This document shows, piece by piece, positions 25,900 through 35,974 of a stretch of 51,020 nucleotides of DNA. A program made the translations under genes and the position numbers. The DNA lies in assembly GCA_938085045.1 (NCBI GenBank), contig CALKGI010000010.1, positions 1 through 51,020 of the forward strand, written 5' to 3'. Under the pieces are notes generated by a model that was given only the letters and a program-made list of their open reading frames with translations, was not told the DNA's origin and made no database searches. The stretch comes from an uncultured Alteromonadaceae bacterium (GTDB lineage Bacteria; Pseudomonadota; Gammaproteobacteria; Enterobacterales; Alteromonadaceae). The first letter of the stretch is position 1, and the number at the start of each line of letters is the position of its first letter.

Positions 25900-26820
25900 A
25901 TGTGCGCTGCCACTAACGAGGCATTGGTCACTATACAGACTATTGAATCAGATTTTTATGACATTTTATTTAACCTAAAAGATGTCGACAGACCTGTAAG
26001 CACCTTTGATCAATCATTGTTGATTGATGCCGAGTTGTTTTTGCTCAGCCCTGAGTATCAGGCTGAACATATGTCAATGTTACCTAGTATTTTAACACCG
26101 CTTATCAGCACCATCGAAGACCCTCAAGTTGATTTTATAAAAGTGGTCACCGATTTGTGCGATGCACCAGATGTCGCGCGAGAAATACTGACCATAGCTA
26201 ACAGTGACATGTATAACTCACAAGGTAAGGATATTCGCACCATACAACATGCCACTGCTTTAATCGGTTTGGTGAGTGTGGGTTATATTGCAACAACAGT
26301 ATTGATGTCACATGTGACTCGAACCAAATCCAGCTTTTTCAACTCCTTTAGCGATACCATTCACAAACACACCATCCAAACCGCAATGGCGGGACGAGAT
26401 TTAGCGCACCAACACGATGTCAATGCCTTTTGTAGTCATGTGTTGGGGTTAATTCATAATTGCGGTGTGGTTTACAGTTTCAATTGCCTATCAAGTAAAT
26501 TGGGTGAATCTACCGAAGTGTCGAAGCCCAACCCTTTGTTATATAAAAAAATCTGCCGTCAGTGGGGTGATATCATGACTGTTGAGATTGCACGTAATTG
26601 GCAGATGCCACAAATAATGATTGAGGCGCTTGAACAGCTGCGAGAGCCAAAAACGGGTCTAGGTAAAACGTTGTTTTTGGCCGATCTATTGAGCAAAGTC
26701 AGCCTGTTGGTAGAGTATGAAAAAATGACTCGTCAGGCGGCTATTGAAATGATGACAAGTTACCAACTACCCCAAGACTATGTCGAAAACTTCTTCGATA
26801 TGGCCAAGGCGCTGGAATAG
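25900..26820 (+). CDS. HDOD-domain protein
   Basis: 306 aa; TTGGAGAAG precedes the ATG. The HDOD domain spans about 55-270: MLPSILTPLISTIED, TDLCDAPDVAREILTIANS, IRTIQHATALIGL and VLGLIHNCGV. HDOD proteins are HD-like but lack phosphohydrolase residues and act in signalling. No GGDEF, EAL or receiver domain is attached. The gene ends 3 bp from the convergent glycerol kinase stop. Confidence 0.8.
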   Translation: MCAATNEALVTIQTIESDFYDILFNLKDVDRPVSTFDQSLLIDAELFLLSPEYQAEHMSMLPSILTPLISTIEDPQVDFIKVVTDLCDAPDVAREILTIANSDMYNSQGKDIRTIQHATALIGLVSVGYIATTVLMSHVTRTKSSFFNSFSDTIHKHTIQTAMAGRDLAHQHDVNAFCSHVLGLIHNCGVVYSFNCLSSKLGESTEVSKPNPLLYKKICRQWGDIMTVEIARNWQMPQIMIEALEQLREPKTGLGKTLFLADLLSKVSLLVEYEKMTRQAAIEMMTSYQLPQDYVENFFDMAKALE

Positions 26821-26823
26821 GCA

Positions 26824-28302
26824 TTAAGCCGATTTAACCTTGTCTATTGCCAATCGCCAACCTTCACATTTTGCTTGACGCATAGCAACATTCATTTGGG
26901 GATTAAATTGTCGGTCTGTACTTTTTAATCCCTCAGGCAAGTGATCAAATGACCAAAACCCCACGTTAATACCTGCTAACAAGGCGGCTCCAAGGGCTGT
27001 TGAGTCGACGTTTTTCGGGCGAACGATGTCAACATCCAGCAAATCAGATTGAAATTGCATTAAGAAGTTATTCGCACAGGCCCCGCCATCGACTTTCAAT
27101 GACGCCACTTTTACCCCAGATTCTTGCTCCATTAAACTAAGCACATCGTTGGTTTGATAAGCGATAGCCTCAAGGGTGGCGCGAATGATTTGTTTTTTAC
27201 CCGACCCCCGAGTTAAACCAACAATGGCCCCTCTGGCGTCCATATCCCAATAAGGAGCGCCTAAGCCTGTGAAGGCAGGCACCACATAAACGCCACTGGT
27301 GTCTGGAATCGATTCGGCAATGGCTTGGGTTTCGCTCGCTTTTTCAATGAGTTGCATTTCGTCACGTAACCATTGAACGGCGGCGCCTGCCATAAATACT
27401 GAGCCTTCGAGGGCATAAGCGGGTGTGCCAGATGCGCTGCAAGCTATGGTGGTTAGCAATCCATTGTGCGAGGCAACCGCTTTATTACCGGTATGCATTA
27501 ACATAAAACAGCCAGTGCCGTAGGTATTTTTTACCGCACCCGGGGTGACGCAACCTTGACCGAACAGAGCGGCTTGTTGATCACCTGCAACACCGTTGAT
27601 GGTGATGCTGTTAGGTCCCAATAGCCCTGCTTTGGTGGTGCCAAACTTAGATGCTGAGTTTTGTATGCGGGGCAAAATAGATTCGGGAATATCGAAAAAA
27701 CCCAGCAGTTCTTGATCCCAGTCTTGGTCATGAATGTTGTATAACATGGTGCGCGAGGCGTTGGTGTGATCGGTGACATGGGCTTTACCGCCTGTCAGGT
27801 TCCAAATCAACCAGCTGTCGATGGTGCCAAAAGCAATATTGCCGTTTGTGGCTTGCTGTTTAATGGCGGGGTTTTGGTCGAAAATCCATTTGATTTTGGT
27901 TGCCGAAAAATAAGCGTCGACTACCAAACCGGTTTTATCTTGTATCCATTGGGCTTTGCCATCTTCTTTTATTTGCTGACAAATCTCACTTGATCGGCGA
28001 CATTGCCAGACAATGGCGTTGTGTACTGGTTTACCTGTTGTTTTATCCCACAACACTGTGGTTTCGCGCTGGTTAGTAATGCCAATGGATTGAATTTGGT
28101 TGGGTGTGATGCCTGCTTTTTCAATGGCTTGATGGATGGTATCTAAAGTGACTTGCCAGATTTCTTCGGGGTTATGTTCAACCCAAGAGGCTTGAGGGTA
28201 AATTTGGGTGAATTCACTATAAGCGCGGCTTAGAGCTTCGCCGTTGTGGTCAAACAGGATCACCGTAGTGCCTGTGGTGCCTTGGTCTATTGCTAAAATC
28301 AT
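26824..28302 (-). CDS. glpK: Glycerol kinase
   Basis: FGGY kinase phosphorylating glycerol to sn-glycerol 3-phosphate. 492 aa, near E. coli GlpK (502). Visible: ILAIDQGTTGTTVILFD phosphate loop, TNQRETTVLWDKTTGKP with the glycerol-binding Arg-Glu, TIDSWLIWNLTGG, ITINGVAGDQQAALFGQGC, and ADGGACANNF-like VDGGACANNFLMQ near the C-terminus. No glpF or glpD next to it. It sits alone between convergent HDOD and an agmatinase-family gene. Confidence 0.95.
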   Translation of the reverse strand: MILAIDQGTTGTTVILFDHNGEALSRAYSEFTQIYPQASWVEHNPEEIWQVTLDTIHQAIEKAGITPNQIQSIGITNQRETTVLWDKTTGKPVHNAIVWQCRRSSEICQQIKEDGKAQWIQDKTGLVVDAYFSATKIKWIFDQNPAIKQQATNGNIAFGTIDSWLIWNLTGGKAHVTDHTNASRTMLYNIHDQDWDQELLGFFDIPESILPRIQNSASKFGTTKAGLLGPNSITINGVAGDQQAALFGQGCVTPGAVKNTYGTGCFMLMHTGNKAVASHNGLLTTIACSASGTPAYALEGSVFMAGAAVQWLRDEMQLIEKASETQAIAESIPDTSGVYVVPAFTGLGAPYWDMDARGAIVGLTRGSGKKQIIRATLEAIAYQTNDVLSLMEQESGVKVASLKVDGGACANNFLMQFQSDLLDVDIVRPKNVDSTALGAALLAGINVGFWSFDHLPEGLKSTDRQFNPQMNVAMRQAKCEGWRLAIDKVKSA

Positions 28303-28398
28303 GGTTATTTCTCACTAGCTAAAACTTTAGATTTTGTAATGATAAAAGAATATCGCCTAAGCTGATTTAATCAAGAAAAATCAAACTCATTGGGGTAC

Positions 28399-29199
28399 TT
28401 ATTTACTGTCGATAAGCTTTCCCGCGACTTCTTTAACCAGCTTTGCAGCCAGTTGGGCTGTCATGTTATCGATGTCTTTTAATGGGTTGAATTCGACTAT
28501 ATCTGCACCAACTAAAGGGCCTTTTATTTGGTGGATAATATTGATGACTTCACGGCTAGTGAACCCACCGGGTTCTCGGTGAGAAACGCCCGGTGCAAAT
28601 GCCGGATCGATGCCATCGATATCGAGCGACAGGTAAACAGGCCCCTCTAGGGAAGGTATATCACCCGGTTGCCAGTCTTTCATTTCAATCATTTGCACGC
28701 CAAATCGTTGCGCCTGCTCAACTTGGTGTTGATTGAGGGTGCGAATACCCATTTGCACCAAACGAACACACAGTTTGTCTTCCATAATTCGCGCAAAAGG
28801 GCAGGCATTAGACAAGCGGTTGCCCTTAAAGCTGTCGTATAAATCTGAATGGGCATCGATATGCAGTATGGTCAAGTCGGGGTAAACTTTGGCATAAGAT
28901 TTTAATAGTGGATACGAAATACTGTGATCGCCGCCGAGCGTTAACAGCCGGGTACCATCAGCGAGTAATTTGTCGCAGGCCGATTCAATACTTTGAACAA
29001 AATCATCCTCTGGTTTGATGAGAATATCACCGTAATCGACCCACGCTGGATTGTCTTTTAAGTTACAGCCATTTTCGCAACCGTTATTAAGTGATCCGTT
29101 ACTTAATACTTTGCGGATTAACGCCGGGGCAAGCGATGGACCGCGTTCAAAAGATGAATTGTCGTCGAATGGTATGCCCAGTAGTGCTGTTTTTGTCAT
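28399..29199 (-). CDS. Agmatinase/arginase-family ureohydrolase
   Basis: 266 aa. Mn ligands are visible in LGGDHSISYPLL, LHIDAHSDLYD and LSLDIDGIDPAFAPG; the agmatinase-type SHREPGGFTSREV follows. It could release urea from agmatine, guanidinobutyrate or a similar guanidino compound; true arginase is less likely given the motif. The early segment has a CENGCN pair of cysteines, unusual in the family. No putrescine gene adjoins. Confidence 0.8.
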   Translation of the reverse strand: MTKTALLGIPFDDNSSFERGPSLAPALIRKVLSNGSLNNGCENGCNLKDNPAWVDYGDILIKPEDDFVQSIESACDKLLADGTRLLTLGGDHSISYPLLKSYAKVYPDLTILHIDAHSDLYDSFKGNRLSNACPFARIMEDKLCVRLVQMGIRTLNQHQVEQAQRFGVQMIEMKDWQPGDIPSLEGPVYLSLDIDGIDPAFAPGVSHREPGGFTSREVINIIHQIKGPLVGADIVEFNPLKDIDNMTAQLAAKLVKEVAGKLIDSK

Positions 29200-29307
29200 T
29201 GTTGTTGCCGAGTTTGGTGGCTAATACCCAAAGTATACCTCAATAGATTGCTTAACCACTTTAGGGGTGATAAAAAGTCAATAATCAAAAGTAATGAAGG
29301 AAGTGGG

Positions 29308-30273
29308 ATGCGTTGGTTTAAGCGAATATCGGTGGGTTTGGTGGCGTTATTGTTGTTAACTGTGGGGTTATCAATTGCTTTTCATCAGGTAAGTTTGGCG
29401 GTGAATAAAGACAAATTTCCCGCGCCGGGGCAGTTTATCGACGTTGATGGCGTTGCCATGCATTATGTCTGTCATGGTCAGGGCACACCTGTGATTGTTT
29501 ATGAATCGGGCATGGGACAAGATTCGTTTACCGCGTGGGACAAATTCGCCAAACAAACGGCAAAAACCAATAAAAGTTGTTATTACGACCGCCAAGGCAT
29601 GGGCTGGAGCGGTGGTTTTGAAGGCCAATTGACCTTTGAAGACCGAGCGTTGCACTTGGGTCACATTGTTGATGCGGTATCCCAGGGTAAACCTGTTGTG
29701 TTGGTGAGCCATTCGGTTGGCGGCATGATTATTCGTCGTTATTCACTGACTTTTAAAGACAAAATAGCTGGAATAGTAATGTCTGACTCTGCTCACCCAA
29801 ACCAACATGGACTATCAGAAGGTGGATTAACCCCCCTGTCGGAGTCAGGCAGCCAATGGGCAAAATACGCTGCAACAATTGGTTTGATTCGAATAAAAGA
29901 CACGTATGATTCGTGGGATAAACTCGATGACCCTGAAGAGGTCCGTTTTATTGAGCAATACAGTGGCGCCAAATATGCCCACTTGGTACTCAATCATGCC
30001 AGAATCGGTCATTATAATACCCCTATCAGTGATTTTAACTATGATTTGACGGGCATACCGTTAGTGGTATTAAGACACGACCCTGATAGGTTTCCTAAAA
30101 ATGAGCGTTTTATCAAACTCAATAAAATGTGGGAAGTGCTGCAACAAGAAATTGCAGACCTGTCAGACCGTTCGACAATTCAGATGGTTGAGGGGGGTTC
30201 GCATAATATTATCAAAGATAAACCAAAAGTTGCACTTGAGGCCATACAGGGGTTGTTGGCGCAGATAAAATAG
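29308..30273 (+). CDS. Membrane-anchored alpha/beta hydrolase
   Basis: 321 aa from ATG 29308 (GAAGGAAG upstream); a longer frame from 29248 lacks a ribosome site. An N-terminal signal anchor (ISVGLVALLLLTVGLSIAF) is followed by an alpha/beta fold with VYESGMGQDSF (oxyanion strand), YYDRQGMGWS, nucleophile elbow VSHSVGG (Ser in place of the first Gly of GxSxG) and a late His in EGGSHNI. Probably a periplasm-facing esterase or lipase-like enzyme of unknown substrate. Confidence 0.75.
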   Translation: MRWFKRISVGLVALLLLTVGLSIAFHQVSLAVNKDKFPAPGQFIDVDGVAMHYVCHGQGTPVIVYESGMGQDSFTAWDKFAKQTAKTNKSCYYDRQGMGWSGGFEGQLTFEDRALHLGHIVDAVSQGKPVVLVSHSVGGMIIRRYSLTFKDKIAGIVMSDSAHPNQHGLSEGGLTPLSESGSQWAKYAATIGLIRIKDTYDSWDKLDDPEEVRFIEQYSGAKYAHLVLNHARIGHYNTPISDFNYDLTGIPLVVLRHDPDRFPKNERFIKLNKMWEVLQQEIADLSDRSTIQMVEGGSHNIIKDKPKVALEAIQGLLAQIK

Positions 30274-30279
30274 AGGTCG

Positions 30280-30316
30280 AAGCAAAAGTCTGTTGAGACC
30301 AATCAGACTTTTGCTT
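30280..30316. terminator. Convergent hairpin between hydrolase and lipoprotein genes
   Basis: A 13-bp perfect stem AAGCAAAAGTCTG/CAGACTTTTGCTT with an 11-nt loop lies 6 bp past the hydrolase stop and 16 bp past the lipoprotein stop. The T-rich arm end could serve either strand, but no long U-run follows. Confidence 0.6.
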
Positions 30317-30332
30317 ACATCACATGGCCGCC

Positions 30333-32177
30333 CTAAAACAGCGGTTCAATCCTGCCATCACTAAACGTCACCACATAAACCCCATCTATTCGGCTTACAG
30401 TGGCTACTTGTTTGGCCCCTATGGTTAAGGTGCCCAGTGCATCGTCATTTGGTAGTAGCACAAGCTCAATGGTCAGGGTTATGCCCTTTTTGTTGGTTGC
30501 CGTTATTTGTCTGGTATCGCCGTTAACGACCAAGTCGAGTGTTAGCCAGCGTTCACCATAAACAAAGGATAGGGTTAGATTAGTGACATCAGCACTTTGA
30601 TTGATGTCGAGTAGAATGTGCGCATCTGGCACATCAGTAAATTGCGCATCGAGTTGCAATGTTGCCGAAAATTCAGGCCACATAGTGACATCATCAACCA
30701 ACGTAGGTTGCGCCATCATGTGTACTTGTGCATTAAAACTCTCGTCATTGACGGCAAACATGCCGACAAAATCGATTTTAGTCGGTAATAATACGGTTTC
30801 TTCATTTGAATCTATCAAAATCACCGTTTCGACATTTATCAGGCCAGTGAAGTGCACCGGGTTAGTGGTTAAGTCATCTATTTTTGTGTCAACAGCGACA
30901 TCCAATCGAACGGTTTGCGGTAAGAAGGTATCACTGTCGAGCGACATTTCACTGCCTTCGTTTATGTTAATCATGACGGTGCTACTGTCTAAAACTGCTA
31001 TTAAGGTGGCTTGCAGCGTTTCTGCCGTATTGGTGCTTAGTGTGGCAACAACGGTTTTACCGTTCAATTCGGCATTGATTTGCACAGTGGCGATTTGCGT
31101 TTCTTCATTTAGCGAGGTAGTGACAGTGCCGGTTGAACCATCAACAAACACGCTGGCATTAAACTCCCGATAAATGCCGGCTTTAACACCAACCAACCCG
31201 CCTTCGCTAAAACGTATCAATAATTCGAGTAATTCGGTGGTGTCTCCTTGGGCGACTTGTCCGGCAACTTGAATTTTTAAGATAAAATCAGCTGCGCTTT
31301 GAATAAACCCTGAATTAATCTCGTCGCTCCATACCTGCACATCACCAGCAAAAGCCAGCGCGTCATCAAGTGTTAGCTCTGTTGCGTTGATCATGCCATT
31401 TTCACTGATGTTGACAAATAACGATTCGGCGTCAGCACCTTGTGCAATGGCGTCGATAACCGCTGTAGCAATACCACCAGAGGTATCAAATAGCGCGGTA
31501 ACCAATTCTTGTGATGTGCCATCGGCAAAAAGCGCCGCCGCATCAGCTGGCAATAGCTGCACAATGGCGCGGGCAATGGCATATATCTGCTCGCTGGCAC
31601 CCTCACCATTAATATAATCAGCCATGATGTTGGCATCGGCATCTAGGCCCAACATGGTTTTGACGGCGGCAATGGCGGAGTCAATATCGGCTTGTTGCCC
31701 TTGAACTAAGCTCAACTGTGCCAAGGTCGTTAATGGCGAAACAACTGTAGAGCCCGGGGGCGCAACCATTGAATAACTTTGTGCAATGGCGGCCAGATTA
31801 CTTTGGTCGATGGTCACGCCAGCGATAGCCTCAACAATGATGGGTTTGAGCAAGGCTGCTGCAACATCGGCAATGCCAAAAGTGACTGTGCCACTGGCGT
31901 CGGTAGTGGCATGTGGTTCGCCGTCATCAAAGTGGTAGTTTTCGTTCAAATCGATATAAACCCGTGCGTTCTCAAGATATCCGTCGAGTGCGGTAACGGT
32001 TAAAGACGTGGGTACAGGGTCTGGCGTTGGTATTGTATCTACTGGCGGTGTTGGTGTCGGCGTTGGGGTGGTTGAACTACCGCCACCGCCACAGCTGGCG
32101 AGGGTGAATAAACAAAGAAACAACGGGATGAGTGTGCTCTTTTTAGTTAAGAGGCGAACGGACAGTCGAGTGAACAT
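30333..32177 (-). CDS. Large surface lipoprotein, 614 aa
   Basis: Lipobox LASC near residue 29 after a signal peptide, followed by GGGGSS and a Thr/Pro linker (TPTPTPTPPVD), the common design of outer-membrane lipoproteins in marine gammaproteobacteria. An early segment, DGYLENARVYIDLNENYHFDDGEP, resembles a carboxypeptidase-regulatory or EF-like calcium-loop module. The C-terminal half is beta-strand-rich with many DxS/DxT repeats. No catalytic motif found; function unknown. Monocistronic by position. Confidence 0.75.
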   Translation of the reverse strand: MFTRLSVRLLTKKSTLIPLFLCLFTLASCGGGGSSTTPTPTPTPPVDTIPTPDPVPTSLTVTALDGYLENARVYIDLNENYHFDDGEPHATTDASGTVTFGIADVAAALLKPIIVEAIAGVTIDQSNLAAIAQSYSMVAPPGSTVVSPLTTLAQLSLVQGQQADIDSAIAAVKTMLGLDADANIMADYINGEGASEQIYAIARAIVQLLPADAAALFADGTSQELVTALFDTSGGIATAVIDAIAQGADAESLFVNISENGMINATELTLDDALAFAGDVQVWSDEINSGFIQSAADFILKIQVAGQVAQGDTTELLELLIRFSEGGLVGVKAGIYREFNASVFVDGSTGTVTTSLNEETQIATVQINAELNGKTVVATLSTNTAETLQATLIAVLDSSTVMININEGSEMSLDSDTFLPQTVRLDVAVDTKIDDLTTNPVHFTGLINVETVILIDSNEETVLLPTKIDFVGMFAVNDESFNAQVHMMAQPTLVDDVTMWPEFSATLQLDAQFTDVPDAHILLDINQSADVTNLTLSFVYGERWLTLDLVVNGDTRQITATNKKGITLTIELVLLPNDDALGTLTIGAKQVATVSRIDGVYVVTFSDGRIEPLF

Positions 32178-32299
32178 AAGGGTTTTCCTTTGTGCCTGTA
32201 ATTCACTTGATTATAGTTGTGATTGGTTGGAATGGCTGGAAAAATGGGGGCAAAATGAACAGATAATGTTCACGGCTAAAAGCTGGTAGGCATTATTTT

Positions 32300-32330
32300 G
32301 GGGTAATAATTACTCATGTATTATTACCCC
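32300..32330. other. 3' hairpin after the arg operon
   Basis: A perfect 11-bp stem GGGGTAATAAT/ATTATTACCCC with a 9-nt loop begins 10 bp after the argH stop. There is no U-run on the minus strand, so it is an imperfect terminator or a 3'-end protective stem. Confidence 0.5.
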
Positions 32331-32339
32331 GCGATGAGG

Positions 32340-33635
32340 TTAAGACATCTTACCCAATCGGTTTTTCAAACAACAAAGGTGTAGGTCAGCACAACCGCCG
32401 GGAGAAACTCGTTTTTCAACGCTTTGCTCGGGCGTTCTGTCGTGCAATTCGTCATATCTTTCAACGACTTGCTGATAAGCATCTCTGAACGGCATACCGC
32501 GTGCGCTTAGTTCTACCGCAAAGTCGGTGGCGTACATTGGTGTATCAATCGCTTCACTGAGCTTTTTGGCTTTAAATTTTGTGCCTTCAACCAGCTGCGG
32601 AAACAACATTAGGGTTTGCAGTGATTTTTTCACGGCTCGTAGCAACGGTCCTTTGGTGAATTGCAGGTCTCGTTGATAGCCCGAGGGTAGTGATATTAAG
32701 GTTTGTAGCTCTACCGTGGCCGATTGCACTGTGGCGTAGGCCGCTCGCATGAGTTCGACCAAATCGGGGTTTCGTTTGTTTGGCATGATTGAGCTGCCAG
32801 TGGTCATTTCGTCGGGCAGGCTGACAAAATCAAATTCTTGGGTGGTAAATAACGATAAGTCCCAGCAATAACGCCTGATATCCAGCAAGCATTGCGACAA
32901 TGCGTTGAGAACAGCCAGTTCGTATTTACCTCGGCTGTTTTGGGCGTAAATGGGGTTGATTTGCATTCGGGCAAATCCTAATTCTTTGGTGGTCAAGGTT
33001 CTGTCCAGTGGCAGGTTCACACCATATCCAGCCGCTGTGCCTAGCGGGTTGGAGTCGATTAGTGCCAAGGTCGAATTGAGGCTCATTAGGTTGTCAATCA
33101 TCGCCTCGGCGAATCCGCCAAACCACATGCCGCAGCTTGATGGCACTGCTCTTTGCATATGAGTGTAACCGGGCATTGGGATTTCTTGGGTCTCGCTTGC
33201 TTGTTTTAAACAAGCATCGGCTGATTCTTTGGCGTATTCAATGGCGCTCTTTAGTGAGTCTTTAAGGTAGAGCCTTGTGGCCACTAAAACCTGATCGTTT
33301 CTAGAGCGTCCGGTGTGCACTTTTTTACCCAGTTCACCAAGGTTTTCGACCAAGTAAGATTCGATGGCCGAGTGACAATCTTCAAACCTTTCGTCAAGAA
33401 TAAACGTTTTTTCGTCTAATGCCGTTTGCAATGCATCGAGCTGCGTGGCCAGTTGCTTTGCCTCATCTGGCTTTAAAATATCAATAGATTCAAGGCCTTT
33501 AACGTGGGCCTTGCTGGCTTGAATGTCGTAACCTATGAGTTGTCGGTCGAGAATAATGTCTTCACCCGCCATAAAATCCATGATGGTTTCGTCGATGGTG
33601 GCTTTGCTGTTCTTTTGCCAAATGGGGGCTGTCAT
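32340..33635 (-). CDS. argH: Argininosuccinate lyase
   Basis: Splits argininosuccinate to arginine and fumarate, the last step of the pathway. 431 aa, somewhat shorter than E. coli ArgH (457), with the last domain ending in an unusual Cys-containing tail (CADLHLCCLKNRLG). Signature TGSSIMPNKRNPDLVELMR carries the catalytic serine loop; HTGRSRNDQ and PGYTHMQRAVP are also present. Starts 4 bp inside argC (ATGA overlap). Confidence 0.95.
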   Translation of the reverse strand: MTAPIWQKNSKATIDETIMDFMAGEDIILDRQLIGYDIQASKAHVKGLESIDILKPDEAKQLATQLDALQTALDEKTFILDERFEDCHSAIESYLVENLGELGKKVHTGRSRNDQVLVATRLYLKDSLKSAIEYAKESADACLKQASETQEIPMPGYTHMQRAVPSSCGMWFGGFAEAMIDNLMSLNSTLALIDSNPLGTAAGYGVNLPLDRTLTTKELGFARMQINPIYAQNSRGKYELAVLNALSQCLLDIRRYCWDLSLFTTQEFDFVSLPDEMTTGSSIMPNKRNPDLVELMRAAYATVQSATVELQTLISLPSGYQRDLQFTKGPLLRAVKKSLQTLMLFPQLVEGTKFKAKKLSEAIDTPMYATDFAVELSARGMPFRDAYQQVVERYDELHDRTPEQSVEKRVSPGGCADLHLCCLKNRLGKMS

Positions 33636-34630
33636 GATGCTTCTCCTAGGGTGTTCTTTTCACTGTAAATCGATGTTGTTGAGTCTAAATTTAGCGCGAT
33701 GTTGATATTCTGCAGAGCCTGACTGGCGGCGCCTTTGCTCAGGTTATCTAAGCAGCTAATAATCGTGGCACGCTTGCCATCTTCACTGACGCTAAACCCG
33801 CCAATCAGGCAGTTGGGTGTGTTGACCACTGCGGTGACGGTTGGAATGGTTTGTTGGCAGATAACAACGGGGCTGTCTGCGTAAAAGTCTTCAAACAACT
33901 GATATAAACCCTCAAAGGTTTGCGGTTGTTCGAATTCAACCTGAACGGTCATGTTAATGCCCCGAAAGAATTCGGCAACATGGGGCGAAAACGAAACGGG
34001 TTGTTGCAAGCGAACGCTCACTTCTTTTTCGTGCAAGTGTTCTATCAGGCCGTAACCGATGAGGTTGTCTTTTAGGTTAGCCGGATCGTTGTTAGGGCTG
34101 GGTTTGGTGCCTGCACCAGAAAAGCCCGAAACACCAAAGCAATTAGGTCTGGCGTTTAGCAAACCTTTGACTGGGGCCAACGCCAATTGCATTGCTGTGG
34201 CGTAACAACCGGGGTTGCTAATTTTGACAGGCTTAAGTGGTTCAAAAGTCTTTGATGTAAGGCCATCTAATTCTGGCAATGAATAAGTCCAACTGTCGTC
34301 AAAACGATAATCAGCCGACAAATCGATAATCACTTGCGTGACTGGGTTGGTATTCAATGCCTCAACAAAGTCAGCTGCTAAACCATTGGGCAAGGCCAGT
34401 ACAATGATATCGGTTTGCCTGTCACCGACCTGTGCTGGGGTGAGGTTTTCAATTTCAAAATCATTTAGTCCGTTTGCTAACGTATGCGAAGATTGACCAA
34501 CTAATTGTCGAGAGCTTATCCACGTTACGTCGATATTGGGGTGATTGGCGAGCAGCGTCAGCAACTCTTTACCGACATAACCTCGGCCACCAACAATGCC
34601 CAAACTGTATTTGTGTGAAAGACTGTTCAT
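33632..34630 (-). CDS. argC: N-acetyl-gamma-glutamyl-phosphate reductase
   Basis: NADPH-dependent reduction of N-acetylglutamyl phosphate to the semialdehyde. 332 aa. Visible: GIVGGRGYVGKELLTLLANH Rossmann start, NPGCYATAMQLAL with the active-site cysteine, and SGFSGAGTKPSP. Begins 9 bp after argB/A. Third enzyme of the acetylated branch of the operon. Confidence 0.95.
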   Translation of the reverse strand: MNSLSHKYSLGIVGGRGYVGKELLTLLANHPNIDVTWISSRQLVGQSSHTLANGLNDFEIENLTPAQVGDRQTDIIVLALPNGLAADFVEALNTNPVTQVIIDLSADYRFDDSWTYSLPELDGLTSKTFEPLKPVKISNPGCYATAMQLALAPVKGLLNARPNCFGVSGFSGAGTKPSPNNDPANLKDNLIGYGLIEHLHEKEVSVRLQQPVSFSPHVAEFFRGINMTVQVEFEQPQTFEGLYQLFEDFYADSPVVICQQTIPTVTAVVNTPNCLIGGFSVSEDGKRATIISCLDNLSKGAASQALQNINIALNLDSTTSIYSEKNTLGEAS

Positions 34631-34639
34631 TGCTTATCC

Positions 34640-35974
34640 CTAATTCAAAGTCGATGGTTTGTTCAGAGCGAAGTCGACGCACTGTTCAATTTGTTTAAAG
34701 TCGCTCAGGCCATACCAAAACACCGTCCACTCGGGCGTTTTATAGCAGCCATCGGAGTTTTTGAAGTAAAACCCGTTGATTTGGTTACCCGGTTTGCAGC
34801 GCCAAAACAGTTTAGGGTTTTCTTGCTTGAGTTTGGCCCACACGGTTTTACCTAGCCCTTCGCCTTTGGCTTCTTCGGCGACCACAAACTTGTCTAAAAA
34901 GGCAACTTCTTCGGGTTGTGTGACCAATGCAGCAGCACGATAGCAGTTGGTTACGTAGGCTTTGTGAATGCCAACTTGGTTAAAGTAATTGCTGTCGAGC
35001 ACTTTACCGAAGCTTGATTCTAGCAAGTGAGCTAAGCGGTCAGTGTTGATGGTTTTGGCGCAATCATGTGCGATTATCGATTCGCCTTTTCTGAGCAAGG
35101 TGCCCGAGCCTTTGTGGGTGAACAGTTCTTTGGCCAAGTTAATGGGTTTGGTGATAGACACTGATGCGGTTGCAGGCAGTTGTTCTAAAATGTCAGACAC
35201 CTGCTTGATTTTAAGCTTCATGCCGCCGTGCAACCAATCTTGCTTCATTAAATCATCATGGTCGGTGACCAAGTTGACAGTCGAGATTATTTTGCCATTT
35301 TCATTGAGTAAACCACCGGTTTCGGTCAAAAAGATGATTTTGTAAGGCTTTAAGGTGATGGCCAATTGGTTAGTGGCGATATCGGCATTCACATTTAGGC
35401 TTTGGCCTGACTCGGTTTCGGCCAATGATGACAGTATGGGAATGGCACCGTTGTTGATTGCAGTTTCTATCGGGCTTAGGTCAATACTGGTGACTTCGCC
35501 GACAAACCCTAAATCGTTGTCAGCTGTTTTTTTGGCGCCAAACACGCCAGAGGTAATAGACGCGGTTTTCACGCCCATTGCCTGTAACTTGTTAGATAAC
35601 TTAAGGTTTTGCTGAATAAAGGTCTTTTTGGCGACCTTTAATACTTTTGGCGTGGTGATCCTTTGCCCTTCGATGAACGTGCTCTCAATGCCTTCGGCTT
35701 CAAGGTTTTTACTCAGCTGTGGGCCTGCACCGTGAACAACAATTGGGAATAATCCTATTTGCTCTAAAAAGGCCAGCGACGAACACAAGTTGTCTAAATC
35801 GTTATCAAGCACCGCACCGCCGACTTTTATCACAGCAAAGTGTGACTGTCCGGCATTAACGAAGCGCTTCATGTATTGGTCAATCTCTTGGGGATTGGCC
35901 AGATTGGAGAGCAGTTGAATAATGGTGTCTTTTATTTTTGACTGGCTATTTTTTTTTTGCTGAAGGCTCGTCAT
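34640..35974 (-). CDS. argB: Bifunctional N-acetylglutamate kinase/synthase (ArgB with C-terminal NAT domain)
   Basis: 444 aa. Residues about 40-285 form an amino-acid kinase domain (FAVIKVGGAVL, VVHGAGPQLSK, TSGVFGAKK, LNVNADIATNQLA). Residues about 290-435 form a DUF619-type NAT domain with the acetyl-CoA loop EEAKGEGLGKTVWAKL and FWRCKPGNQINGFYF. This is the vertebrate-like NAGS/K of Xanthomonas and Maricaulis, which does the first two arginine steps in one chain, so a separate argA may not be needed. It overlaps the argE' stop by one base (TAATG). An N-terminal extension of about 40 aa is typical. Confidence 0.85.
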   Translation of the reverse strand: MTSLQQKKNSQSKIKDTIIQLLSNLANPQEIDQYMKRFVNAGQSHFAVIKVGGAVLDNDLDNLCSSLAFLEQIGLFPIVVHGAGPQLSKNLEAEGIESTFIEGQRITTPKVLKVAKKTFIQQNLKLSNKLQAMGVKTASITSGVFGAKKTADNDLGFVGEVTSIDLSPIETAINNGAIPILSSLAETESGQSLNVNADIATNQLAITLKPYKIIFLTETGGLLNENGKIISTVNLVTDHDDLMKQDWLHGGMKLKIKQVSDILEQLPATASVSITKPINLAKELFTHKGSGTLLRKGESIIAHDCAKTINTDRLAHLLESSFGKVLDSNYFNQVGIHKAYVTNCYRAAALVTQPEEVAFLDKFVVAEEAKGEGLGKTVWAKLKQENPKLFWRCKPGNQINGFYFKNSDGCYKTPEWTVFWYGLSDFKQIEQCVDFALNKPSTLN